DNA of 64,000 nucleotides, from assembly GCF_001592935.1 (NCBI RefSeq), contig NZ_LRDB01000050.1:124001-188000 (forward strand), in the 5' to 3' direction. Positions 52,933 to 61,633 of the stretch are shown piece by piece. The notes beneath the pieces are model-generated. The model did not search any database. It saw only the letters and a program-made list of their open reading frames with translations, and was not told the DNA's origin. Position 1 is the first letter of the stretch. Each line of letters begins with the position of its first letter. Source of the DNA: Roseivirga echinicomitans (GTDB taxonomy: Bacteria > Bacteroidota > Bacteroidia > Cytophagales > Cyclobacteriaceae). The translations under genes were made by a program, and so were the position numbers.

Positions 52933-54537
52933 CTAATATTTTATGATCTTCTTCTTGAAACTGGTTCTTTGACCATCGATTTTTAGAATATAGACCCCCG
53001 ACATTCTGTTAGTCAGATCAATCTGCACTCTGTTGTTATTCAATTGCGGTTCAATTTGAAAGCTATTGAGCTGCTGTCCATTCATATCTACCAAGCTTAC
53101 GCTAACGGATTCGCTTAAAAACCCATCGGGGAAAACAAGGTTGATGAAACTGTCGGAAGTTGGGTTAGGATAAACCAGCACTTGATTTTCGAGTGGTTCA
53201 GGCACAAAAGCCAGCTCATAGGCTTTAGCGTAATTAGGAATACCATAGCCTATTTCATAATCAGGCGTATCATATTGATGCGCACTCCTTCTAATTAAAT
53301 CTAGCAATTGGAGGTTGGTTAAGTCGGGAAAGGCTTGCCAAAGACCAGTAGCAAAACCCGCCATGACGGGACCAGAAAAAGAAGTACCATTTTGAAATGC
53401 AATGTTTCCAGTAGCCGTAATCACTGCCGTCCCTTGGCCTAAAGCACTCACATCAGGTTTTACACGATTATCCGCAGAAGGACCAAAACTGCTAAAACTG
53501 GCCCTAATACCAGCGCCATCGACTGCCCCGACAGACAATACGTTTTTACTATCGGAGGGGGCGGTGATAAAATGCCAAACTTTATTTCCTTCATTACCTG
53601 CGCTATTGATGAGTGCAATACCTTTAGTGGCTGCTATGTTTGATGCTTTTGTAATGACTGTTGTTTCGCCATCCATATCACTATAAGTATAACTCATACT
53701 AGCATCATCAAACGTACTGTAACCCAGGGAGGTATTGATGACATCAACACCAGTACTATCGGCCATTTCTGCTGCAAATAACCAATTGTATTCTTCCACA
53801 CGATATTCTCCTGCCGCTTCGGTTACACATAAAACATAGTTGGCTGCTGGTGCTGCACCGACATAGACATTCGCTTGATTAGCAGCGAGAATGGATAAAA
53901 CCCTAGTGCCATGTGACTCATTATTTTCAATATTAGTCGTATTGGTCACAAAATTTTTTTTCATCACAATTCTATTGGAACTAATTAAAGCTTGTAGCGA
54001 CCCAATTTGACTCATGTTCTGAAAGCCGCCATCAAAAACCCCAACCAACATTCCTTGTCCCTCAAAGCCTTCATCATGCATCTGATCAATGCCAAGCATG
54101 TTGTTTTGAAATTCTGTGGCTCCTCCATCAGCTAGTTTACCATTGACCTCACTCCCACCCGCACTGCCTACAGGTATTTGGCCTGGAGCTACATATTCTA
54201 TTTTTTCAACAAAAGTTAAAGCCTGAACAAGATTCACTGATGAGGATTGCATTTCTACCAAAACCCCATTCATCCATTTAGTAGGGTGTATCGTTTTGAT
54301 GCCTAAATTGTCTAATGCGTCTATATAGGATTGATTTACAGGAAGATCATTTTCGGCAATCGGAATGTTCTGCCGCTGTCTCCGGTCAATGGCCCTTTGT
54401 GAAAGGAAGTTAAGGGGGCTACTAATGGAATATGAAGAGTTGAATTTGTCGGTAAAGAAAACCATGTATCGATCTTGGGCAGAAAGCCTAAAACCAATGA
54501 GTAATAGAATTAGAATAAGGTTAGTTTTCCTATTCAT
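52933..54537 (-). CDS. Secreted S8 subtilase with T9SS C-terminal domain
   Basis: 534-aa serine protease. A signal peptide (ending RLSAQ) is followed by a propeptide-like region and the subtilase core, with Asp169 (VGVFDGG), His209 (ESHGTRV), oxyanion Asn315 (SAGNEG) and Ser386 (GTSFSGP). The last ~80 residues (VYPNPTSDSFIN, then VDMNGQQL and GVYILKIDGQ, ending KKKIIKY) are a type A type IX secretion sorting domain. The protease should therefore be exported across the outer membrane and be cell-attached or released. It overlaps the upstream lipoprotein gene by eight bases. Confidence 0.93.
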   Translation of the reverse strand: MNRKTNLILILLLIGFRLSAQDRYMVFFTDKFNSSYSISSPLNFLSQRAIDRRQRQNIPIAENDLPVNQSYIDALDNLGIKTIHPTKWMNGVLVEMQSSSVNLVQALTFVEKIEYVAPGQIPVGSAGGSEVNGKLADGGATEFQNNMLGIDQMHDEGFEGQGMLVGVFDGGFQNMSQIGSLQALISSNRIVMKKNFVTNTTNIENNESHGTRVLSILAANQANVYVGAAPAANYVLCVTEAAGEYRVEEYNWLFAAEMADSTGVDVINTSLGYSTFDDASMSYTYSDMDGETTVITKASNIAATKGIALINSAGNEGNKVWHFITAPSDSKNVLSVGAVDGAGIRASFSSFGPSADNRVKPDVSALGQGTAVITATGNIAFQNGTSFSGPVMAGFATGLWQAFPDLTNLQLLDLIRRSAHQYDTPDYEIGYGIPNYAKAYELAFVPEPLENQVLVYPNPTSDSFINLVFPDGFLSESVSVSLVDMNGQQLNSFQIEPQLNNNRVQIDLTNRMSGVYILKIDGQRTSFKKKIIKY

Positions 54538-55249
54538 TTATAAAACCATGTGCATAAATGGTTTCCCTGTAAAATCGTCCTGATTCAATACGTTCTTTGT
54601 CCAAACACTCTTGCCGAGAACATATTTTCACTACGTTATAAAGCTTAGAAATTAAGCCAATGCTATCCGCATAAATCTCCCTTCTAATATCCCTGAAGGT
54701 AATTCCATCTTCATCATTTTCTTGCTCAACCGTCAAAGTATATGTAGTCTCCAAGTCATTATTTACCGCAATATTGGTAAGCACTCCAAAGTTTAAAATC
54801 TTAAATTGATCTACTGCCTTAGTATTAAAGATGTTTCCATCCCAAACGCGCCCCGCCTGCGATGGAAAAACCATTTTAACAACAGAAATATTGTTTTCAA
54901 TAGAAACAGCCCTGTCCTTTTCGATTCTGGCAGTCCATACTGAATCTAAAACCCAAGGTTGAGTGTCATTGGTGCGGCTTAATCTGTGGATAATTCTAGA
55001 TTCTTCTCCCTGGCTATTAATGAACGACTCATGTACCTCTTCTCTCAATTGATAGATAAGCGTATCACTAATGTCCACGGCCGAATACCTGATTTCTCGT
55101 ACATTGTACTCTCTATATTTATTCTCAGCCATAAAGAAATAGCTTTTTCCTCGGTCAGCATCTAAGGCCGGAATTGGATCTTCCCCCGACTGACAAGCCG
55201 AGAAAGCCAACATAACAACGAAGAAGAAGAGACAGACTTTTTTCCACAT
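54530..55249 (-). CDS. Uncharacterised lipoprotein upstream of the subtilase
   Basis: 239-aa lipoprotein; the ATG at 55249 gives MWKKVCLFFFVVMLAFSAC, an ideal lipoprotein signal. The mature part is beta-rich with repeated charged strands (KYREYNVREIRYSAVDISD, TTYTLTVEQENDEDGI). Two C-terminal Cys (ICSRQECLDK) could form a disulfide. No family is recognised. Its overlap with the subtilase gene suggests shared expression, perhaps as partner or maturation factor; this is inference. Confidence 0.75.
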   Translation of the reverse strand: MWKKVCLFFFVVMLAFSACQSGEDPIPALDADRGKSYFFMAENKYREYNVREIRYSAVDISDTLIYQLREEVHESFINSQGEESRIIHRLSRTNDTQPWVLDSVWTARIEKDRAVSIENNISVVKMVFPSQAGRVWDGNIFNTKAVDQFKILNFGVLTNIAVNNDLETTYTLTVEQENDEDGITFRDIRREIYADSIGLISKLYNVVKICSRQECLDKERIESGRFYRETIYAHGFINE

Positions 55250-55299
55250 AAAACAAATATAGAACTTCAATACAAACGTATTATCAAAACGCTCAGTAT

Positions 55300-55335
55300 A
55301 AAAAAATGGTACTGCAAAAACATTGCACTACCATT
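55300..55335 (-). terminator. Intrinsic terminator of the thioredoxin operon
   Basis: The 13-base arms aatggtactgcaa (55305-55317) and ttgcactaccatt (55323-55335) pair with one mismatch. On the minus strand they run into seven T residues, 31 bases after the DUF6952 stop. Confidence 0.85.
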
Positions 55336-55365
55336 CACTTTATTTTCTCAAACAAATATAAGGGT

Positions 55366-55608
55366 TTAACTTATAGATGTCCTTACTTTTTGGGTGTATT
55401 CACGCAAAGCGGTTTTGAAATCCACATCGCTACTTTGCATCTTTTCTAAGATAAAGATGGCAGCAAATACGTGGGTGAGCTGTTCACCTTCATCTTCGCC
55501 CTTAATTTCTATGGCTGGTTTAAGCTCTTCCATAAGCGCCTCTTCAGCCGCTTTTAAATCTTCTAAAGCTACTTCTTCAACCAATTTCTTTATAACAGGG
55601 ATCTTCAT
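55366..55608 (-). CDS. DUF6952 family protein
   Basis: 80-aa acidic helical protein (MKIPVIKKLVEEVALEDLKA, then HVFAAIFILEKMQ). It is the small partner commonly found after a thioredoxin gene in Bacteroidota. It begins one base after the thioredoxin stop. Function unknown; no Cys is present. Confidence 0.8.
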   Translation of the reverse strand: MKIPVIKKLVEEVALEDLKAAEEALMEELKPAIEIKGEDEGEQLTHVFAAIFILEKMQSSDVDFKTALREYTQKVRTSIS

Positions 55609-55609
55609 T

Positions 55610-55927
55610 TCAGTTCAATTTAGCAATGAGTTCTACCACTTGGTCTTCCTTGTTCGAAGCAATGGTGTCTACCAATTCTCCATTCTTGAAAATAGCGAAA
55701 GTAGGCAAATTAGACACTTTACCCAGATTACGTGCAATGGGACTTTCCTCAGCATCAACATCCAAAAACCTAATACCCTCAAAGCGATCGTCTGCCGAAA
55801 GCCTTTTGAATTTTGGAGAGAATAGCCTGCAACTGCCACACCAGCCAGCGAAATACTTTACCACCACTTTTCCATTTTCGCGAATTTCATTTTCGAAATT
55901 CGTATCGTTCACTAATTCAACTGCCAT
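55610..55927 (-). CDS. Thioredoxin-family protein
   Basis: 105-aa cytoplasmic thioredoxin-like protein with redox motif WCGSC (Cys30, Cys33) and the cis-Pro loop NLPTFAIF. The Lys/Asp core pattern is conserved (FLDVDAEE). CGSC differs from the CGPC of standard thioredoxin, so it may be a specialised reductant or peroxiredoxin partner. The ATG at 55927 is chosen; an upstream in-frame start would add 13 residues without homology value. It forms an operon with DUF6952. Confidence 0.88.
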   Translation of the reverse strand: MAVELVNDTNFENEIRENGKVVVKYFAGWCGSCRLFSPKFKRLSADDRFEGIRFLDVDAEESPIARNLGKVSNLPTFAIFKNGELVDTIASNKEDQVVELIAKLN

Positions 55928-56033
55928 TTTTGATCTGATTCTTTGATAAATATGCTTAAAACTCAATTCTGAAACTGTTGCGACAAATTAATCAGAAGCT
56001 TCTGAATTGTATGCAAAACAGCATTAATTCTAT

Positions 56034-56041
56034 TAGTTTTG
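56034..56041 (+). promoter_or_regulatory. Possible Bacteroidota -7 promoter box
   Basis: TAGTTTTG matches the TAnnTTTG consensus of the Bacteroidota primary sigma factor. It lies about 52 bases before the TrpF-like gene. A TTG at 56007 is somewhat too far upstream (24 bases) to be an ideal -33 box. Confidence 0.4.
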
Positions 56042-56092
56042 CCAGCATTCCGAATTCAAACAATCAATTGATTATAGAAAAACTCAATAGGC

Positions 56093-56692
56093 ATGGCATT
56101 AAGAACTTTTGTAAAAGTAAGCGGTATAAATAACCTGAGTGATGCCCGTTATTGTGCGGGAATGGAAGTGGATCAGCTTGGATTTGAAATTGAAGAAGGC
56201 GCTTCTAATTATACTGATATTCAAAAATTTAAGGAGATTAGTGAATGGCTTTCTGGCGTGGCCTATGTCGGAGAAATCACATCTACAGGCACTGCCATTA
56301 AAACACTAATAGATGGTTATCAGCTAGATGCCATTCAGATTGAAAACATTAGCCAAATCGCAGAAGCGTTGGAAACAGGCTTGCCTGTTAGCTTTTTGGC
56401 CCATGATATGGAAGCCGTAAGGGCCGCGTGGGAAGCTTCAGGGAAACAGTTGGCTTATGTGCTCTTCGATGCTTCTGAAATTAAAGAGGATGTTTTAATG
56501 GGCTTATCCAAAGATATCCCGATGGTTTTGGCTTCGGGCTTTGATGCTGAAACCGTAACCGAATTGGTGAAAAGCGACTTAAAAGGAATTGCCATTCAAG
56601 GTGGAAATGAAATTAGACCAGGGTACAAAGACTTTGATGAAATGGCTGACATTCTAGAAACTCTTGAGATTGATGATCTTGCCGATGAATAG
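56093..56692 (+). CDS. TrpF-like protein lacking the catalytic Cys
   Basis: 199-aa TIM-barrel protein resembling phosphoribosylanthranilate isomerase. VKVSGINNLSDARYCAGME matches the VKICGITxxEDA start, but Ser10 replaces the catalytic Cys. Asp126 (YVLFDAS) is retained, but the GGSGxxFDW phosphate-loop segment after it is missing. The C-terminal barrel end (ASGFDAETV, then QGGNEIRPGYKDFDE) is recognisable. No other trp gene is near. It is probably a non-catalytic or repurposed relative; role unknown. Confidence 0.7.
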   Translation: MALRTFVKVSGINNLSDARYCAGMEVDQLGFEIEEGASNYTDIQKFKEISEWLSGVAYVGEITSTGTAIKTLIDGYQLDAIQIENISQIAEALETGLPVSFLAHDMEAVRAAWEASGKQLAYVLFDASEIKEDVLMGLSKDIPMVLASGFDAETVTELVKSDLKGIAIQGGNEIRPGYKDFDEMADILETLEIDDLADE

Positions 56693-56751
56693 TTTCCTTT
56701 ACAAAACGCTAAAAAACTTTTTCTATATTGGCCTGAATTAATTGATAGACC

Positions 56752-57264
56752 ATGAAAAATTTTTTATTCGTTGCCTTATTCTCTTTTTGCGTTTTAGGCT
56801 GTACGCCTCAACCTGCTGAAGTAGTTGACGTCCCTTCTACCACTTTCATTCTTGTGCGTCATGCTGAAAAAGGTACTGATGACCCTAGAAACCCTTCATT
56901 GAATGAAGAAGGAAACTTAAGGGCAGAAAAACTGCAGAATATGTTGTCTTCGGCTGAAGTTGGAGCCATATATTCATCCCCTTATAAAAGAACTAGAGAA
57001 ACAGTAGCTCCCCTAGCTTCCCAGCTTGGAATTGAAATTCAAGAATACAATCCTAGTGAAAACACATTTGCGGATGAGGCTTTGAAGAGCTACCAAGGAA
57101 AGACAGTATTAGTGTCTGGCCATTCTAACACGGTTCCAGGGCTAGCCAACTATCTTTTGGGTGAAGAGAAATTCAAACAATTGGATGAAAGCGAATACAG
57201 CAAAATCTTTATTGTTACTGTTGATGAGATAGGAAAAGCCAGCGTAATGGTTTTGAATTATTAA
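56752..57264 (+). CDS. Histidine phosphatase (SixA/PGAM-like) lipoprotein
   Basis: 170-aa lipoprotein with lipobox VLGC (Cys17). The phosphatase signature LVRHAEKG (nucleophile His37), the second motif SSPYKRTRET, and the terminal SGHSNTVPGLA with the second catalytic His are all present. The anchoring puts it on the periplasmic side of a membrane. The phosphorylated substrate is unknown. It overlaps the converging flippase-like gene by four bases. Confidence 0.88.
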   Translation: MKNFLFVALFSFCVLGCTPQPAEVVDVPSTTFILVRHAEKGTDDPRNPSLNEEGNLRAEKLQNMLSSAEVGAIYSSPYKRTRETVAPLASQLGIEIQEYNPSENTFADEALKSYQGKTVLVSGHSNTVPGLANYLLGEEKFKQLDESEYSKIFIVTVDEIGKASVMVLNY

Positions 57265-58157
57265 ATGCTTTTGCTTTTTGCCTCAACAGATTTGACCTGA
57301 CGCAAGTAAATTAGCCCAATCAATGAGCTAAACAGTGTGATTAGGAAAAATAACGAGGCAAAAGCCATTGCTGCATTTTGATCTAAAATAAAGAGATCGG
57401 CACCCAAAACCATTACTCCTTCTCGTACGCCAAGCCCACCAGGTAGTGAAATTGGGAATGCGGCAGCCACTGAGGAAGCTAGGAATAACGTGAAGTAGTC
57501 CAAATAACCATCAGTAACTCCAAGACTTTTCAGCATAAGGTAGGCGCACAGCACTTGCAGGATTTGCGAACCTAACGATTGTAGATTCGTAATATGGTTT
57601 ACCTTTTTAAAGGTTGGGAAAACGAACCGTACTAAAACATAATAACAAGGGTAAGCGATGATAAGTCCTACCCAAATCAAAAAACCGTAACCTTCTAAAA
57701 GCCCATAGGCTTCTCCGCCAATAAGCGCTAACAAAAAAGCCAAAAAACCCAGCGCCACTACCCCACTAATTCGGTCAAGTAATGTGGCGGAAATTAGGCC
57801 TTTCAGTGGTGTTTTGTATCGTTTGTTAAGTAAGTACACTTTATACCCATCTCCCCCAATACCCCCGGGGAAAACCTGATTATAGAGCATCCCAACATAA
57901 TAAAGTTTGAGATTGAAACGATTATCGAGATGAAGTTGAATGGCCCGAAAGAAGTGATTTAACCTGAATGCAGCGAGAAACTTGGAAGCGTTAAATGCAA
58001 TTATCGCTAAAACGAGCCATCCAAATTTTACCCCAAGAAGTCGGTTTTTATACTCTTCTAAGTCGATTTCACCAATTACAAAGTAAATGGCTACTGCAGC
58101 TATAACAAGTTGAGCCGCTAGCTTAAGCCACTTTTTACGCTTCTGCTTGTCCAACAA
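57261..58157 (-). CDS. Flippase-like domain protein (UPF0104/AglD2 type)
   Basis: 298-aa membrane protein with about eight TM segments of the lysylphosphatidylglycerol synthase TM-region family. Characteristic pieces are QVFPGGIGGDGYKVYLL in the third part and FPISLPGGLGVREG near the end. No C-terminal aminoacyl-transferase domain is present. In many genomes such proteins sit with glycosyltransferases, as here: the preceding GT2 gene overlaps by 23 bases. A role in moving a lipid-linked sugar is inferred. Confidence 0.88.
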   Translation of the reverse strand: MLDKQKRKKWLKLAAQLVIAAVAIYFVIGEIDLEEYKNRLLGVKFGWLVLAIIAFNASKFLAAFRLNHFFRAIQLHLDNRFNLKLYYVGMLYNQVFPGGIGGDGYKVYLLNKRYKTPLKGLISATLLDRISGVVALGFLAFLLALIGGEAYGLLEGYGFLIWVGLIIAYPCYYVLVRFVFPTFKKVNHITNLQSLGSQILQVLCAYLMLKSLGVTDGYLDYFTLFLASSVAAAFPISLPGGLGVREGVMVLGADLFILDQNAAMAFASLFFLITLFSSLIGLIYLRQVKSVEAKSKSI

Positions 58158-59079
58158 AGACTTCTTTTAAACGATAGACTTTTTTGTCTTGCGACTCATA
58201 GTATGTACGCATCATCAGTTCGGCAATAATCCCAACTGTAATGAACTGAATACCTCCCAGCAATAGAATAGCCCCTAAAAGCAATAGCGGTCTGCCCCAA
58301 ATATCCTCTCCGTAACCAAATTTTACCACCAAAAGGTAGATGTTGATAATCATTCCGATGGTAAAGGTTAAGATGCCCAAGCCTCCGAAAAGGTGCATTG
58401 GCTTTCTGAAATACTTCTGAAAGAAAATCATCAGCATTAAATCGGCCATTACTTTAAAAGTACGGTTGATGCCGTATTTAGACTCTCCATGAATTCGAGC
58501 GTGATGATTCACATTTACCTCGGTCATTTTAGCACCTTGGAGCTTGGCCAAAACGGGGATAAATCGATGCAATTCACCATAAAGCCCGAGGTTCTTGGCG
58601 ATGTCTTTTTTATAAATTCTTAATGAACAACCGTAATCTGAAAGACGAACATCTGTCAGGTTTCTGATCATCCAATTGGCTATTTTACTCGGGAACTTAC
58701 GCAGTACAAAGCCATCTTGGCGATTGGCCCGTATACCAGCCACTACATCAAACTCGCCTTCTTCTAGCTTAGCAAGCATTTTAGGAATGTCGGCAGGATC
58801 GTTTTGCAAATCACCATCCATGGTTACGATGTATTCACCTTGCGCCATATCAATACCGGCAGACATGGCGGTACTTTGCCCATGGTTCTTATTGAAAATC
58901 AAAAGTTTGGTGCGGTTGTTCGCAAAAGATTTGACGTTTTTTACGGTATCATCAGTAGAGCCATCGTCTACCAAAATCAACTCGTAATCAATGCCTTCTA
59001 AGGCCTCGTATTCTTTCTGACAAAGGGGAATAACGTTGTCTTCTTCGTTGTAAACCGTAACAACTACAGATAGCTTCAT
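58135..59079 (-). CDS. Membrane-anchored GT2 glycosyltransferase (DPM/GtrB-like)
   Basis: 314-aa enzyme from ATG 59079. The N-terminal GT-A domain shows VVVTVYNEEDNV, LVDDGSTDDTV and VTMDGDLQNDP (the DxD metal site). The middle YGCSLRIYKK and the HHARIHGESKYG motif belong to the polyprenyl-phosphate mannosyl/glucosyl-transferase group. Two C-terminal TM segments (about 230-252 and 265-290) anchor it. It probably transfers a sugar to a polyprenyl phosphate. Overlap with the flippase-like gene suggests a two-step glycolipid module. Confidence 0.9.
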   Translation of the reverse strand: MKLSVVVTVYNEEDNVIPLCQKEYEALEGIDYELILVDDGSTDDTVKNVKSFANNRTKLLIFNKNHGQSTAMSAGIDMAQGEYIVTMDGDLQNDPADIPKMLAKLEEGEFDVVAGIRANRQDGFVLRKFPSKIANWMIRNLTDVRLSDYGCSLRIYKKDIAKNLGLYGELHRFIPVLAKLQGAKMTEVNVNHHARIHGESKYGINRTFKVMADLMLMIFFQKYFRKPMHLFGGLGILTFTIGMIINIYLLVVKFGYGEDIWGRPLLLLGAILLLGGIQFITVGIIAELMMRTYYESQDKKVYRLKEVFVGQAEA

Positions 59080-59155
59080 AGTATATTTTTCTGCTTGCAA
59101 AATAAATGCTTTCAATCTTGAATACCTAACAGGACGTTAAGAGACTGAAAATGGT

Positions 59156-59527
59156 TCAAATCCATTCTTGATCATTGTGTGTACGTTCATCCACTACTTC
59201 ACCCGTGTGCAGTGTGGCGGCCGGCTCAAAGAGCATTACCCAAACTTCTTCCCCGTTTTCTGTTCTCGGGTTATGCTCTACTCCTTTAGGCACAATAATC
59301 ATTTCCCCTTCCTTAATTGTTTCTGTTCTGTCTCTAAATTCCATGATTAACGTACCCTTCCACACCAAGAACATTTCGTCTTCATTTTCGTGACTATGCC
59401 AAACAAAATCATCTTTCAGTTTGGCCAACTTGACCAATTGGCCATTGAGTTCTCCCACTATTTTTGGTGTCCATTGGGCTGAAAATTTTGAAAACTTTTC
59501 TGAAATATTGGCCTTTGTGTTTTTCAT
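59156..59527 (-). CDS. Cupin-domain protein
   Basis: 123-aa single cupin with metal motif HSHENEDEMFLVWKG and the second motif VPKGVEHNPR. These supply the usual His/Glu metal ligands. The substrate is unknown. It is transcribed in the same direction as the adenylate cyclase gene, 20 bases downstream of it, so the two are probably co-transcribed. Confidence 0.85.
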   Translation of the reverse strand: MKNTKANISEKFSKFSAQWTPKIVGELNGQLVKLAKLKDDFVWHSHENEDEMFLVWKGTLIMEFRDRTETIKEGEMIIVPKGVEHNPRTENGEEVWVMLFEPAATLHTGEVVDERTHNDQEWI

Positions 59528-59547
59528 AAGTTGAAGCGATTATTTGA

Positions 59548-60594
59548 TTAAGCCCGATCTATGGCATATATTTTTATCAGTTCGTTTTTACCTCTTAGTT
59601 CTTCTTCGCCCAATAGTTCGTGTACATATCCATTTTGATGACTGATTTTGTCATAGTAGCATTCTGATACAAGTAAAAGGCGATCATAATAATTACATTT
59701 TTCTTGAATTCTAGAAGTGATATTCATCGTGTCGCCATGGTAGGCTATTTCTCTTTTAATTTCGCCCACTTCTGCTGAAGTCACATCTCCCTTATTGATC
59801 CCTGCTTTAAAAACAGGAATCTGCCCATACTTGGTGATATAGTGATTCTTGCGTTTACTCAGCTGATCCTGAAAAGCCCAAAATGCTTTTATACAGACAC
59901 TATAGTCCATGACTGGGGTTGTTTTCCAACTTAGTACTACCTCATCTCCCACATATTGATATACTTCAGCTCCATACTGCTGTACAACCTGCAAATCGAA
60001 GAAACAGTCTTGAATAAACTGACTATACCGAATATGACCTAATGTTTCGGCAATTGTGGTTGAACTCTTCAGGTCTATAAACATAAACACCCTGTTTTCT
60101 ACACGTGGTGTATAGAAATCACCTCTGAGCAAACGCCATAAATTACCATCACCTAACGATAGGTTGATTTGCCTTAAAATGGCCATTACAAAATTGACTA
60201 AGACGGAATAAAAGAAAACCAATATGACAGACGGGTTTCGCAGGAACTGCCAAAAGTCAATGGGTTCATTAAAGTCAAATGTATTTTTGATCATGAAAAA
60301 TGCCAGTACAAACATGATGGACATAATGGCAACATTGCTGATTAGGCCAAAAAGCTCTAATCTCCACAGCGGAATTCGTCTGTATAAATTACGTTCGATC
60401 TTAATTTGAGCCAAGCCAAAGAGTATCCCAGCCAAGGGACCGAAAATCATAACCAATCGTAAAGCATGAACTGGCTCTGGAGTGGCAGGTGCATTTACTG
60501 TGACCCCATAACTACGCATGACTACCCAAAAAGCAATGGCAATGATCCAACCAATGATGTAATCTCGTAATATCTTTAGGTTTCGTTTGTTCAT
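59548..60594 (-). CDS. Membrane class III adenylate/guanylate cyclase
   Basis: 348-aa protein with an N-terminal membrane region of four TM segments (about 12-32, 46-66, 80-105, 122-145). A single class III cyclase domain follows (about 165-345). Metal-binding Asp residues are visible in FIDLKSSTT and YVGDEVVLSW; KAGINKGDVT is the typical late motif. cAMP is the usual product in this family, but substrate residues cannot be assigned with certainty. Confidence 0.88.
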   Translation of the reverse strand: MNKRNLKILRDYIIGWIIAIAFWVVMRSYGVTVNAPATPEPVHALRLVMIFGPLAGILFGLAQIKIERNLYRRIPLWRLELFGLISNVAIMSIMFVLAFFMIKNTFDFNEPIDFWQFLRNPSVILVFFYSVLVNFVMAILRQINLSLGDGNLWRLLRGDFYTPRVENRVFMFIDLKSSTTIAETLGHIRYSQFIQDCFFDLQVVQQYGAEVYQYVGDEVVLSWKTTPVMDYSVCIKAFWAFQDQLSKRKNHYITKYGQIPVFKAGINKGDVTSAEVGEIKREIAYHGDTMNITSRIQEKCNYYDRLLLVSECYYDKISHQNGYVHELLGEEELRGKNELIKIYAIDRA

Positions 60595-60784
60595 GTAGGG
60601 TATTGAGCTGGCTAAGTTAAATCAGATATGTTTAAAGGCAATTTTTGAACCAATGCAAATTGACAGCATTATCAAACATTTACTTCAATTGGAGGTTAAG
60701 CAATTTGTGACGTACTCACCTAATAAGCATTGCTCATTTTTTAAAAGTATAATTATTCAAACTAATATTTAATATATTTGGCCC

Positions 60785-61633
60785 ATGCCTCAAAGCGACA
60801 CAAGGTTTAATTTGACGACCCCATTTTTCCTTGGCACTTTGTTCTGTTTTTTAATTTTCTCCTGCTCAGAACCAGAGGTTTCTAATACTGTTACGCTAGA
60901 AGTAAAACACATTGAGTTACAAAGTCCTGAAGATATCCTTCCTTTGAAGGATTCATTGGTGGCTCCTCTGCTATATTCCCACATCAAAGGGATCGATACG
61001 CTTGAGGTTAACGAAAAGAAAGACAAATTCATTTCTGCAATTCTACCTGCCATTTTGGTAGCGAAATACAGGATTGAACAAAACAGAAATAAGGTTAAAA
61101 AACTATTAAAGAAAGAAAATTGGACCGCTCAAGACAGCACCTTTTATAATCACCTCTGTTCGGAATACGGAACCGACAACCAAACGGTTTTACTAAACAG
61201 AATGGTTGTCCATCCCAATAGCATTATTTTGGCACAAGCCATTATTGAAAGTGGTTGGGGCAGTTCAAGGGTTTTTCAAGAAGCCAATAATATGTTTGGG
61301 GTTTGGTCATATAGCCTCAATGAGCCAAGAATAGCCGCTAAATTTCAAAGAGATGGAGAAACCATCTATTTACGTAAATATGATGATTTTGCAGATTCGA
61401 TTGAAGATTACCTAAAGACGGTGGCGAGAGTGAATGTCTACCGAGAATTTAGAGCTGCAAGACTGGTTACTTCAGATCCATTTAAGTTAATCACCCACTT
61501 AGCCCATTACTCCGAAAGACGTGAAGAGTATGTTATAGAGCTTTCTGCCATGATTCGATTCAATGGGCTAACACAGTTCGATAGGTATATTCTCGACCCT
61601 TCATACATCAATTTAAGCGGCAGTATCCAATGA
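60785..61633 (+). CDS. Bax-like glucosaminidase lipoprotein
   Basis: 282-aa peptidoglycan hydrolase. The signal ends in IFSC. The mannosyl-glycoprotein endo-beta-N-acetylglucosaminidase (LYZ2-like) domain begins at about 140 with ILAQAIIESGWGSSRVFQE, where Glu155 is the likely catalytic acid, followed by ANNMFGVWS. The layout is that of E. coli Bax. A TATATTTG box ends five bases before the ATG (60773-60780), so the true start or the promoter may lie elsewhere. The stop overlaps the deacetylase start by four bases. Confidence 0.88.
   Translation: MPQSDTRFNLTTPFFLGTLFCFLIFSCSEPEVSNTVTLEVKHIELQSPEDILPLKDSLVAPLLYSHIKGIDTLEVNEKKDKFISAILPAILVAKYRIEQNRNKVKKLLKKENWTAQDSTFYNHLCSEYGTDNQTVLLNRMVVHPNSIILAQAIIESGWGSSRVFQEANNMFGVWSYSLNEPRIAAKFQRDGETIYLRKYDDFADSIEDYLKTVARVNVYREFRAARLVTSDPFKLITHLAHYSERREEYVIELSAMIRFNGLTQFDRYILDPSYINLSGSIQ

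Noticed and set aside
60773-60780. TATATTTG as promoter -7 box for the glucosaminidase gene
   Set aside because: It ends only four bases before the ATG, so it would require a leaderless transcript, and no -33 box is placed correctly.
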